Assembly (NCBI GenBank): GCA_934565775.1
Contig: CAKTIN010000042.1
Coordinates: 1 to 16,576 of the forward strand
DNA from: an uncultured Oscillospiraceae bacterium
Lineage (GTDB): Bacteria; Bacillota; Clostridia; Oscillospirales; Oscillospiraceae
Direction of reading: 5' to 3'
DNA: 16,576 bases
Shown one piece after another: positions 9,813 to 16,576 of the stretch. The notes under the pieces are model-generated. The model was given only the letters and a program-made list of their open reading frames with translations. It ran no database searches and was not told where the DNA came from. Made by a program: the position numbers and the translations under genes. Each line of letters opens with the position of its first letter. Position 1 is the first letter of the stretch.

Positions 9813-9859
9813 TTCTTGACGTCTGCCAGCGTGTCAAAAACAAGTCTTTTAACACGCTG
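9813..9859 (+). repeat. TTCTTGACGTCTGC motif plus hairpin, copy 2
   Basis: TTCTTGACGTCTGC (9813-9826) is a one-base-shorter form of the motif at 9449-9462, in the opposite orientation. It is followed by CAGCGTGT (9827-9834) pairing with ACACGCTG (9852-9859) and then by the strong terminator. In this copy the order motif, hairpin, T run reads on the + strand. Together with copy 1 it forms outer inverted repeats around the rod-like element. Confidence 0.5.
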
Positions 9860-9860
9860 C

Positions 9861-9890
9861 GCCTCCCGGCTTGCCGGGAGGCCCTTTTTT
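9861..9890 (+). terminator. Strong intrinsic terminator
   Basis: GCCTCCCGGC (9861-9870) pairs with GCCGGGAGGC (9873-9882), followed by CC and six T (9885-9890). No protein gene ends in the preceding 440 bases, so if the terminator is used it would end either read-through from the operon or a non-coding transcript over 9596-9860. Its stem has the same sequence as the hairpin at 9423-9446. Confidence 0.8.
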
Positions 9891-9891
9891 A

Positions 9892-9920
9892 TTGCAAATC
9901 CCGGAGGATTGTGTTATCCT
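9892..9920 (+). promoter_or_regulatory. Probable promoter of the 9955 gene
   Basis: TTGCAA (9892-9897), a 17-bp spacer and TATCCT (9915-9920) match four of six consensus bases in each box. It lies between the terminator at 9861-9890 and the ribosome binding site of the next gene, which needs a promoter here. The match is moderate and a different start cannot be excluded. Confidence 0.42.
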
Positions 9921-9954
9921 TTTTATATCGATTCCATTAAAAGGAGGGGGCGCT

Positions 9955-10560
9955 ATGCTGAAGCTGCGTCAGGGGGCGAAGGTCCCGTTTCCGGAGCAAC
10001 TGAAAGAGGGCTATGAGCAGATGGAGGGACGGCTCATTGGAAATCTATCCGAGGAGAAGGTCCTGCCCCTTATGCGGGACTTTCTCTCTCTGCATGAGGG
10101 AGAGCACCTGTTTTTTATTTTGGAGATCCCCTGCACCCTGGACCAGCAGCGGGCAATTGCAGAGAAAGCGGGAGAAACGGCTGGACTTTACAAAAATGTC
10201 TACTATCTGGACGGCTGCACGCCGGAGCAGGCAAGGGACATCCTGGAGGAGGTCGGGCAGCTGGCGCTGAACGATGGAATGTGCAGCTTTGGATTCGGTG
10301 GGCATGAGGCCGGGGACGAGGTCGTGTTCGGCGCGTATAATGTTCTGTCCGTGTACGGAAAGCAGCTGGACCGGCTGCGGAAGCTGCTGGAGCAATACGG
10401 CCTGTCCCGGGTCCGGAATCTAGTTACGGCGTGGAACACCTTCTCCCGGGAGCACCCCGGGGAGTGCAGCACGGTGGAGACCGGCGGGAAGCGGGTCTAC
10501 GACATTCCGGAGCTGCTGGCGGACCGTGGGATCTATCTGGCCGAACAGAGGGAATCCTAA
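9955..10560 (+). CDS. Conserved-looking protein of unknown function (201 aa)
   Basis: I do not recognise a family with confidence. The ATG at 9955 is chosen because AAGGAGG stands 7-8 nt before it; the frame is open 28 codons upstream, but those codons run over the terminator. The product is soluble, with no signal peptide or membrane helix. It starts with a helical segment (about 13-45), then a beta-type FFILEIPC (53-60), a helical middle, and NVYYLDGCTPEQARDILEEVG (81-101). Next come the glycine-rich SFGFGGHEAGDEVVFGAYNVLSVYG (111-135) and TAWNTFSREHPGEC (158-171), which look like conserved cores. Two cysteines in the ends of these blocks and several Trp/Tyr suggest a folded globular protein. 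It has its own promoter and terminator and so forms a single-gene unit, separate from the helicase after it. Confidence 0.78.
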   Translation: MLKLRQGAKVPFPEQLKEGYEQMEGRLIGNLSEEKVLPLMRDFLSLHEGEHLFFILEIPCTLDQQRAIAEKAGETAGLYKNVYYLDGCTPEQARDILEEVGQLALNDGMCSFGFGGHEAGDEVVFGAYNVLSVYGKQLDRLRKLLEQYGLSRVRNLVTAWNTFSREHPGECSTVETGGKRVYDIPELLADRGIYLAEQRES

Positions 10561-10575
10561 TGGAATGAGATCCGG

Positions 10576-10616
10576 GCCGCCGGGGAGTATTTTCCCCGGC
10601 GGCATTTTCTTTGATT
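10576..10616 (+). terminator. Intrinsic terminator of the 9955 gene
   Basis: GCCGCCGGGGA (10576-10586) pairs perfectly with TCCCCGGCGGC (10593-10603) around a 6-nt loop, followed by the T-rich ATTTTCTTTGATT. The stem starts 16 nt after the stop codon. Its T-rich tail overlaps the -35 box of the helicase promoter. Confidence 0.87.
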
Positions 10617-10639
10617 TCTTGGGAAATCTGTGCTATACT
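10611..10639 (+). promoter_or_regulatory. Sigma-A promoter of the helicase gene
   Basis: TTGATT (10611-10616), a 17-bp spacer and TATACT (10634-10639) are close to the consensus. Transcription should start near 10646. That rules out the in-frame ATG at 10647 as a normal start and leaves a leader of about 43 nt before the ATG at 10689, which has GAGG (10677-10680) in front. Confidence 0.78.
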
Positions 10640-10688
10640 GGAAAAAATGACCCCGGTGCGGCCGGGGCCGGACAGCGAGGTGCATAGG

Positions 10689-13600
10689 ATGGAACAAGCG
10701 GCATCCGGACTCAGCCTGGAGCTGGAAATGACATCGGCGGTAAACTATGCGTTGCAGCAAAACCGCCTGCCGGTGGTGCGGCGGCTGGTGATCCAGAACG
10801 ACTCGGACCGGAACTGGGAGGAGCTGGACCTGCATTTTTACAGCCAGCCGGAGGTGTTTGCGCCGCTGACGCGGCACATTCAGGCGGTGCCCGCAGGGAC
10901 CGGCCTGGAGCTTAAGGATCTGGAGCTGCATCCGGACCCCGGGTATCTTGCCGGGCTTACGGAGCGGACCGCCGGGACGGTCTATCTCTCCCTGGACCGG
11001 GAGGCGGAGACCCTGGCTTACTGCCAGGCGGATTTTACGGCGCTGGCCTTTGACGAGTGGCATGGGACGGCCTGCTATCCGGAGCTGCTGGCGGCTTTTG
11101 TGACGCCCAATCATCCGGCGGTGGGGCGGCTCATCGCCCAGGGGGCGAAGCTCCTGGAGGAGTGGACCGGGGACCCGTCCCTGGACGGCTATCAGCGGAA
11201 GGACCCTAACCGGGTGCGGCTTCAGGCTGCGGCGGCCTACGGGGCCCTGCAGCGGGAGAATCTGGTGTACGCCGTGCCCCCGGCCAGCTTTGAGGCTCTG
11301 GGGCAGCGGGTCCGGCTGCTGGATTCCCTCCTGGAGCAGAAGCTGGGGACCTGCCTGGACCTGACTTTGGCCTATGCCGCCTGCCTGGAGGCCATGGGGC
11401 TCAATCCGCTGCTGATTTTGCAGCCCGGGCATATTTTTGCCGGGGTATGGCTGGAGGACCGGACCTTCCCGGAGGCGGTCCAGGACGACCCGGCGCTGCT
11501 GACCAAGCGCCTGGCCGATGGGGTCGGGGAGCTGACCGTGGTGGAGTGCACCGCTCTGACGGCGGGGCGGCAGCTGGACTTTGAGGCGGCGGAGGCCGCA
11601 GCCCGGCAGGAGCTGTCGGAGCAGGGCGTGAGCTGTATCCTCGATGTGGCCCGGACCCGGCGTAGCGGCATCCGGCCTCTGCCCCAGCGGGTGCGGGGGG
11701 GCCAGGGCTATGAGGTCCGGCGGGAGGCCCTGGAGCCTGAGGCGCTGACCGCCGCCCCCCGGGCCATGGACCCGGCGGTGGCCGTTGCGGAGGGGAAGGG
11801 CGCCCCCGGCGACCGGCTGACCCTGTGGGAGAGGAAGCTTTTGGACCTGGGCCTGCGGAACAGCCTGATCCATCTCCGGCTGACCAAGACGGTCCTGCCC
11901 CTGCTGACCCCCTCCCTGGGGGAGCTGGAGGACGCCCTGTCTCAGGGCGGCGAATATGGCATCGGGCCGAAGCCCGGGGAATGGGAGAGCGCCGGAGGCG
12001 TTTCCTTTGAGGCCCTGTCGGAGCCCGGGCGGTTCCGGGAGCTGCTGCAATCGGAATTTCAGAATCACCGCCTGCGGGCCGCCGTGGGAGAGGGGGAGCT
12101 GAATCGGGCCATTGTGGACCTGTACCGGGCGGCAAAGACCTCTCTGGAGGAAAACGGCGCCAATACCCTGTATCTGGCTCTGGGAATGCTCAAGTGGTTT
12201 GAGACCAAGTCCAGCCAGAAGCCCCGGTATGCGCCCATTGTGCTTCTGCCGGTGGAGATCCTGCGGAAGTCCGCTCTGAAGGGCTATGTGGTGCGTCTGC
12301 GGGATGAGGAGCCGCAGATGAATATTACCCTGCTGGAGATGCTCCGGCAGGACTTCGGCATTACCATCAGCGGCCTGGACCCCCTGCCCGGAGATGAGAG
12401 TGGCGTGGATATGCGGGGGGTCTTGGCCACCCTACGCCGGGCGGTTATGGGGCAGCGGGGCTGGGACGTGCTGGAGACGGCGGTGCTGGGGATCTTTTCC
12501 TTCTCCCAGTTCGTCATGTGGAACGATCTGCGCAACCGAACCGAGGATCTGAAAAAGAACAAGGTGGTGCGCAGTCTTTTGGACGGGCACCTGGCCTGGG
12601 AGGCCGAGCCCATGGAGCTGGGCGGCACCGTGGAGGAGGACGGGGTGCTTCTGCCCCTTCCGGCGGACGCCTCTCAGCTGTTTGCCATCCGGGCTGCCGC
12701 CCAGGGGGAGAGCTTCGTGCTCCATGGGCCCCCGGGGACGGGCAAGTCCCAGACCATCACCGCTCTGATCGCCAACTCCATGGCCCAGGGAAAAACGGTG
12801 CTGTTTGTGGCGGAGAAAATGGCGGCCCTTGCGGTGGTGCAGCGGCGGCTGGAGAAAATCGGGATCGGTCCCTTCTGCCTGGAGCTGCACTCCAATAAGT
12901 CCCGGAAGCGGGACGTGCTGGAGCAGCTGCGCCAGGCCTCGGAGGTGACGAAGGAGCAGCCCGGGGAGGCCTATGCCCGGGAAGCGGAGCAGGCTGCCAC
13001 CCTGCGCAGGGAGCTGGACGCTTACGCCAGAGCGCTCCACGCCGTACGGCCCTCCGGCCTGAGCCTGTATGAGATGGTGGGCCGGTATGAGAGCTGCCGG
13101 GAGGCAAAGGAAGCGGTGGCCTTCTCCTCCGCCTTTGCCCAGAGCCTGAGGGCAGAGGATCTGCGCGCCCTGGAGGGGCTGGTCGGACGGCTGACCGCCG
13201 CCGGGCAGGCCGTGGGGCATCCCCAGAGGCACCCCCTGGAGGCGGTGGGGCTGACGGTTTACCGGCACAGCCTGCGCAGTGAGCTTGTGCCCTTGGCGGA
13301 GGCCTATGACCAGGCGCTGACCGGCCTGGACCGGGCGGGGCAGGCCCTTGCCGGGGCCCTGGAGCTGGAAAAGCCGGTATCAAAGGGCCAATGGACCCGC
13401 CTGGGGGAGATCGCCCGGGAGCTGACGGCCTGGGCGGACTATCCCGCCGCCTGGGCGCAGAGCCCGGACTCCGCCGGGCAGACGGCGCTGGCCGCGGAGG
13501 CGGCGGCCCATATGGAGGCCTGCACGGCTCTGGCCGAGACTCTGGGGGAGGATTGGAAGGAAACCTTCCTCACCCTGGACGGGGCGAGCCTTCTGGCGCA

Positions 13601-16457
13601 GTGGCAGGAGAGCCAGGGCAAGTGGGTGCTGGCCCGGTCCCTGGAGCAGGGAAAGCTGCTGAAGCAGCTCCGCCCCTGCGCCAAAGCCGGGGTGCAGAAG
13701 GAAGCCGTGGAGCAGGCCCTTGCCCTCCTGACCCGATACCGCAGAGAGAGGGAGGCGGGGGAGCAGCTTCTGACCCGGTGCCCGGAGCTTTCGGGCCTCA
13801 CCGGCGGGCAGACCGATTGGGCGGCCCTGGAGGCCATGGCCCGGTCCGCCGGGGAGAGCGCCGGGCGGCTGGACGCCCTGGCCGGGGGCGACGGCCTGCG
13901 CCGCAGGGCGGCGGGCCGGAAGGACCTTGCGCCGCTGCTTGCGGCTTATTTGAAGGAAAGCGACCGGGTCGAAGCGGCCCGGAAGGCGCTGTTTACCCTC
14001 CTGGAGATCGATGAGACCCGGCTGAAGGACGAGACCTTCCTGCCCGCCCGGCAGCGGCTCTGCCGGGATCTGCTGGCCTATCGGGATTCTCTGCGGGAGT
14101 GGACCCTGTGGAAGCAGACCTGCCGGGAGGCGGAGGACCGGGGCCTGGGGCCGGTGGTCCGGGCCTATGAGGGCGGCCTGGCCCATGAGGAGGTCCGGGG
14201 CGCCTATGAGCGAGGGCTGTACCGCAGCCTGGTGGAGAGCACCATGGATTCGGATCCCGCCCTGTCCTCCTTCTCCGGGGCGCTGTTCGACGAGAAGATC
14301 CGGCAGTTCCGGCAGGTGGATGGAGAGCTGGAGCGGCTGGCCAGGCGGGAGATCTACTGCCGCCTGGCCGCCCGGGTGCCCAGCTTTGCCCGGGAGGCGG
14401 CGCACAGCTCCGAGGTGGGAATCCTGCAGCGGGCCATCCGCTCCGGCGGCCGGGGGATCAGCATCCGGCGGCTGTTTGAGCAGATCCCCAATCTGCTGCC
14501 CAAGCTGTGCCCCTGTATGCTCATGAGCCCCCTGTCTGCGGCGCAGTATCTGGACGCGGCCCGGAAGCCCTTTGACCTTGTGGTATTTGACGAGGCCTCC
14601 CAGCTGCCCACCTGCAAGGCGGTGGGGGCGCTGGCCCGGGGAGAGAATGCGGTGATCGTGGGTGACCCCAAGCAGATGCCCCCCACCAGCTTCTTCAGCG
14701 GCAGCACGGTGGACGAGGAGAATCTGGACCAGGAGGACCTGGAGAGTATTCTGGAGGACTGCCTGGCGCTGCACCTGCCCCAGACCTATCTGCTGTGGCA
14801 CTACCGCAGCCGCCATGAGAGCCTGATCGCTTTCAGCAACCGGGAGTTTTACGAGAATAAGCTCTATACCTTCCCCTCGGCGAATGATCTGACATCCAAG
14901 GTGACGATGACCCATGTGGACGGCGTTTTTGACCGGGGCGGCACCCGGCAGAACCGGGCGGAGGCGGAGGCCATTGTCCGGGAGCTCCAGCGCCGGTGCC
15001 ATGACCCGGCGGCCGCCGGGCAGAGCGTGGGCGTTGTGACCTTTAATATTCAGCAGCAAAATCTCATCGACGATCTGCTTTCGGAGCGGTGCCGGGAGGA
15101 CGGGGCCCTGGAGGCCTGGGCCTACGGCGGGGATGAGCCCCTGTTTATTAAGAATCTGGAGAATGTGCAGGGCGACGAGCGGGATGTGATTCTCTTCTCC
15201 GTGGGCTTCGGGCCGGACCAGAACGGAAAGGTGACCATGAATTTTGGCCCTCTGAACCGGGAGGGCGGCTGGCGGCGGCTGAATGTGGCCGTCTCCCGGG
15301 CGCGGCAGGAGATGCAGGTGTTCGCCACGCTCCAGCCGGAGCAGATCGATCTGAGCCGGAGTGCCAGCCTGGGGGTGTCCGCCCTGCGGGCCTTCCTGGA
15401 GTATGCCCGGAGCGGACGTCTGCCCCAGATCGAGGGGGAGGCAGCTCCGGCGGCGGAGGCCGTGGGCGTGGCCCGGAGCATCCAGACGGCCCTCAGAGCC
15501 CGGGGCTATGAGGCCAGGACCATGGTGGGTCACTCGGGCTACCGGGTGGATGTGGCCGTGGTGGACCCGGAGAGGCCGGAGCGGTACCTGCTGGGCGTTT
15601 TGCTGGACGGTCCGGCTTACGGCGGTGCAAAGACCACCCGGGACCGGGAGCTTGCCCAGTGCAGCGTTCTGGAGGGCCTGGGCTGGCGGCTCCACCGCAT
15701 TTGGACGGCAGATTGGTGGGATAACCGGGACAAGGAGCTGAAGAATCTGCTGGACTGCATCCGCGCGGCCCGGTCGGAGGAGGAAAAGACGGCGGAAGAG
15801 CCGCCGAAGCAGGAGCCGCCGGTCCCAGAGAAGCCGGAGCGCATCGCTTCGGCCCCCGTTCCCGCCGCCCCGGCGGCGGAGGAGCCGGAGGCTGCGCCCT
15901 ATCAGGCGGCGCGGCCGGTCTGCCAGCCGCTGAGCCCGGAGGATTTCCTGGCCCCGGCCCATACAAAGCAGGTGTGCCAGGCACTGGAGGAAATCCTTGC
16001 GGCGGAGGCGCCCATCAGCCAGGCTCTGCTGCTGCGACGGCTGCTCCAGGCTTTTGGAATCTCCCGGTCCGGCGCCCGGATTCAGGAGCGGGTGGAGCTG
16101 CTTTTGAAGGGCATGGGCCTGCGGGAGACCCTTCAGGGAGACAGCCGGTTCTATTGGCTGCCCACTCAGGACCCGGAGACCTATGCCTGCTATCGCCCCG
16201 CCGGCAGTGAAGAGGACCGGCGGGAGGCCCGGGAGATTCCGGCCCAGGAGGCCGCCAGCGCCCTGCGCCGGATCCTGGCCCAGCAGGTGGGGCTCCCGAA
16301 GGAGGACCTGCTGCGCCTGACGGCAAAGGCTATGGGGTATCCCCGAATGGGGACCCAGGTGGCGGCCATGGCGGAGAGCGGCCTGCGCTGGGCCATGAGT
16401 CGGGGGCAGACCTATCTGGACGACCGGGGCTATGTGCAGCTTCGGGAGACGGAATAA
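10689..16457 (+). CDS. Giant DUF4011/SF1 helicase with transglutaminase-like, Vsr-like and DUF3320 domains (Hhe-like)
   Basis: Predicted ATP-driven DNA/RNA helicase of 1922 residues, possibly an antiphage protein. Order of parts: an N-terminal beta-type region (1-150); a transglutaminase-like domain with C222 (GTCLDL), H248 (GHIFAG) and D257; DUF4011 starting LTLWERKLLDLGLRNSLI at 377; and the superfamily 1 helicase. The helicase has Walker A GPPGTGKS 680-687, a roughly 600-residue helical insert, Walker B DEAS 1301-1304, GDPKQMPP 1325-1332, YRSRHES from 1372, ENVQGDERD 1491-1499 and NVAVSRAR 1532-1539. Then follow a PD-(D/E)xK/Vsr-type domain of the MTES_1575 kind (about 1593-1695, ending LGWRLHRIWTADWW), a Pro/Glu/Ala linker (1696-1760) and DUF3320 (about 1770-1820) plus a related C-terminal segment. 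All helicase motifs are intact. It is a single-gene transcription unit with its own promoter. Known: DUF4011-helicase-Vsr proteins include the Hhe defence type. Inferred: that this one defends. Confidence 0.92.
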   Translation: MEQAASGLSLELEMTSAVNYALQQNRLPVVRRLVIQNDSDRNWEELDLHFYSQPEVFAPLTRHIQAVPAGTGLELKDLELHPDPGYLAGLTERTAGTVYLSLDREAETLAYCQADFTALAFDEWHGTACYPELLAAFVTPNHPAVGRLIAQGAKLLEEWTGDPSLDGYQRKDPNRVRLQAAAAYGALQRENLVYAVPPASFEALGQRVRLLDSLLEQKLGTCLDLTLAYAACLEAMGLNPLLILQPGHIFAGVWLEDRTFPEAVQDDPALLTKRLADGVGELTVVECTALTAGRQLDFEAAEAAARQELSEQGVSCILDVARTRRSGIRPLPQRVRGGQGYEVRREALEPEALTAAPRAMDPAVAVAEGKGAPGDRLTLWERKLLDLGLRNSLIHLRLTKTVLPLLTPSLGELEDALSQGGEYGIGPKPGEWESAGGVSFEALSEPGRFRELLQSEFQNHRLRAAVGEGELNRAIVDLYRAAKTSLEENGANTLYLALGMLKWFETKSSQKPRYAPIVLLPVEILRKSALKGYVVRLRDEEPQMNITLLEMLRQDFGITISGLDPLPGDESGVDMRGVLATLRRAVMGQRGWDVLETAVLGIFSFSQFVMWNDLRNRTEDLKKNKVVRSLLDGHLAWEAEPMELGGTVEEDGVLLPLPADASQLFAIRAAAQGESFVLHGPPGTGKSQTITALIANSMAQGKTVLFVAEKMAALAVVQRRLEKIGIGPFCLELHSNKSRKRDVLEQLRQASEVTKEQPGEAYAREAEQAATLRRELDAYARALHAVRPSGLSLYEMVGRYESCREAKEAVAFSSAFAQSLRAEDLRALEGLVGRLTAAGQAVGHPQRHPLEAVGLTVYRHSLRSELVPLAEAYDQALTGLDRAGQALAGALELEKPVSKGQWTRLGEIARELTAWADYPAAWAQSPDSAGQTALAAEAAAHMEACTALAETLGEDWKETFLTLDGASLLAQWQESQGKWVLARSLEQGKLLKQLRPCAKAGVQKEAVEQALALLTRYRREREAGEQLLTRCPELSGLTGGQTDWAALEAMARSAGESAGRLDALAGGDGLRRRAAGRKDLAPLLAAYLKESDRVEAARKALFTLLEIDETRLKDETFLPARQRLCRDLLAYRDSLREWTLWKQTCREAEDRGLGPVVRAYEGGLAHEEVRGAYERGLYRSLVESTMDSDPALSSFSGALFDEKIRQFRQVDGELERLARREIYCRLAARVPSFAREAAHSSEVGILQRAIRSGGRGISIRRLFEQIPNLLPKLCPCMLMSPLSAAQYLDAARKPFDLVVFDEASQLPTCKAVGALARGENAVIVGDPKQMPPTSFFSGSTVDEENLDQEDLESILEDCLALHLPQTYLLWHYRSRHESLIAFSNREFYENKLYTFPSANDLTSKVTMTHVDGVFDRGGTRQNRAEAEAIVRELQRRCHDPAAAGQSVGVVTFNIQQQNLIDDLLSERCREDGALEAWAYGGDEPLFIKNLENVQGDERDVILFSVGFGPDQNGKVTMNFGPLNREGGWRRLNVAVSRARQEMQVFATLQPEQIDLSRSASLGVSALRAFLEYARSGRLPQIEGEAAPAAEAVGVARSIQTALRARGYEARTMVGHSGYRVDVAVVDPERPERYLLGVLLDGPAYGGAKTTRDRELAQCSVLEGLGWRLHRIWTADWWDNRDKELKNLLDCIRAARSEEEKTAEEPPKQEPPVPEKPERIASAPVPAAPAAEEPEAAPYQAARPVCQPLSPEDFLAPAHTKQVCQALEEILAAEAPISQALLLRRLLQAFGISRSGARIQERVELLLKGMGLRETLQGDSRFYWLPTQDPETYACYRPAGSEEDRREAREIPAQEAASALRRILAQQVGLPKEDLLRLTAKAMGYPRMGTQVAAMAESGLRWAMSRGQTYLDDRGYVQLRETE

Positions 16458-16472
16458 AAACGGCATGAAAAA

Positions 16473-16500
16473 ACCGGGGCGGTCATTTGACCGCCCCGGT
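16473..16500 (-). terminator. 13-bp hairpin after the helicase gene, T run on the - strand only
   Basis: ACCGGGGCGGTCA (16473-16485) pairs perfectly with TGACCGCCCCGGT (16488-16500). A run of six A (16468-16473) precedes it, which reads as T on the - strand, while the + side runs into CAGACTGTC. It is therefore best as a terminator for a leftward transcript from beyond the window, but may also block the helicase transcript. Confidence 0.65.
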
Positions 16501-16544
16501 CAGACTGTCAAAGAACCCCGGCTTTCCGTGCGCGAAAGCTGGGG
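16501..16544 (-). repeat. TTCTTTGACAGTCTG motif plus hairpin, copy 3
   Basis: CAGACTGTCAAAGAA (16501-16515) adjoins the GC hairpin at 16473-16500 exactly as CAGACTGTCAAGAA adjoins the one at 9423-9446. Next to it CCCCGGCTTTC (16516-16526) pairs with GAAAGCTGGGG (16534-16544), 11 bp with one G-U. The last 32 bases of the window show no gene, and the element may continue past the edge. Confidence 0.55.
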
Positions 16545-16576
16545 CTTTGCTGCAATTTGGACGGTAACGAACAAAT

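Larger units (their letters stand above)
9419..9954. other. Gene-free region of nested inverted repeats
   Basis: No ORF here has a ribosome binding site or protein-like composition. The region is clearly less GC-rich than its surroundings, especially 9480-9620, which I could not assign to anything. It contains the hairpin/motif unit at 9423-9462, a hairpin at 9596-9633, a large rod-like fold at 9641-9796, a second motif plus hairpin at 9813-9859, a strong terminator at 9861-9890 and a promoter at 9892-9920. Confidence 0.75.

Noticed and set aside
10611..10688. Upstream starts (TTG 10611, ATG 10647) for the helicase
   Set aside because: They lie in the -35 box and at the predicted transcription start, with no ribosome binding site; the ATG at 10689 has GAGG upstream and begins the family-like sequence.
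10557..12068. 503-codon antisense open frame over the helicase N terminus
   Set aside because: It lies across the helicase promoter and terminator of the previous gene and encodes Gly/Gln/Pro-rich sequence without domains.
13380..16466. 1028-codon open frame antisense to the helicase gene
   Set aside because: Same shadow effect: composition rich in Pro, Gly, His, Leu and Gln, no motifs, while the + strand shows ordered helicase motifs throughout.

Overview
The window looks like a chromosomal segment of a GC-rich Gram-positive anaerobe, most likely class Clostridia, family Oscillospiraceae (Oscillibacter/Flavonifractor/Lawsonibacter type). This rests on the RpoC sequence, the gene repertoire (FemABX ligase, MepA-like MATE pump, DUF1643, DUF4011/DUF3320 helicase), strong AGGAGG-type ribosome binding sites and consensus sigma-A promoters. 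The genus assignment is inference; no rRNA or tRNA gene is present.

Layout. 1-3537 (+) is rpoC lacking about its first 50 codons at the window edge. A bidirectional terminator follows at 3587-3640. A MATE-family efflux pump converges on it (3652-4971, -). The pump is transcribed from a perfect-consensus promoter through a leader that carries an 18-bp attenuator hairpin. A 7-codon ORF lies exactly on the 5' arm of that hairpin. A divergent promoter, whose -35 box starts only 13 nt away, drives a compact + strand cluster: FemABX-family peptidyl ligase (5242-6330), atypical alanine-racemase-family enzyme (6354-7442), 5-formyl-THF cyclo-ligase (7451-8005), three-helix membrane protein (8005-8592), DUF1643 protein (8592-9212) and, after a hairpin, a possible 38-aa ORF (9302-9418). 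The last three of the five main genes start on or at the stop codon of, or within a few bases of, the gene before, so the cluster is probably one operon. FemABX plus the racemase points to cell-wall amino-acid metabolism.

9419-9954 has no convincing gene. It is less GC-rich and full of inverted repeats. The largest is a 12-bp perfect stem (9644-9655 with 9782-9793) closing a roughly 156-nt rod-like fold. A strong intrinsic terminator (9861-9890) comes after it. A short motif, TTCTTTGACAGTCTG or a variant, sits beside a GC-rich hairpin three times in the window (9449-9462, 9813-9826, 16501-16515).

9955-10560 (+) is an unrecognised 201-aa protein with its own terminator. 10689-16457 (+) is a 1922-aa single-gene unit with its own promoter. 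It encodes, in order, a transglutaminase-like domain, DUF4011, a superfamily 1 helicase split by a long insert, a Vsr/MTES_1575-like nuclease-fold domain, a Pro/Glu/Ala linker and DUF3320. This architecture matches the Hhe class of antiphage proteins as I remember it, and it is the best candidate here for a defence system. The window ends in another hairpin/repeat element that runs off the edge.
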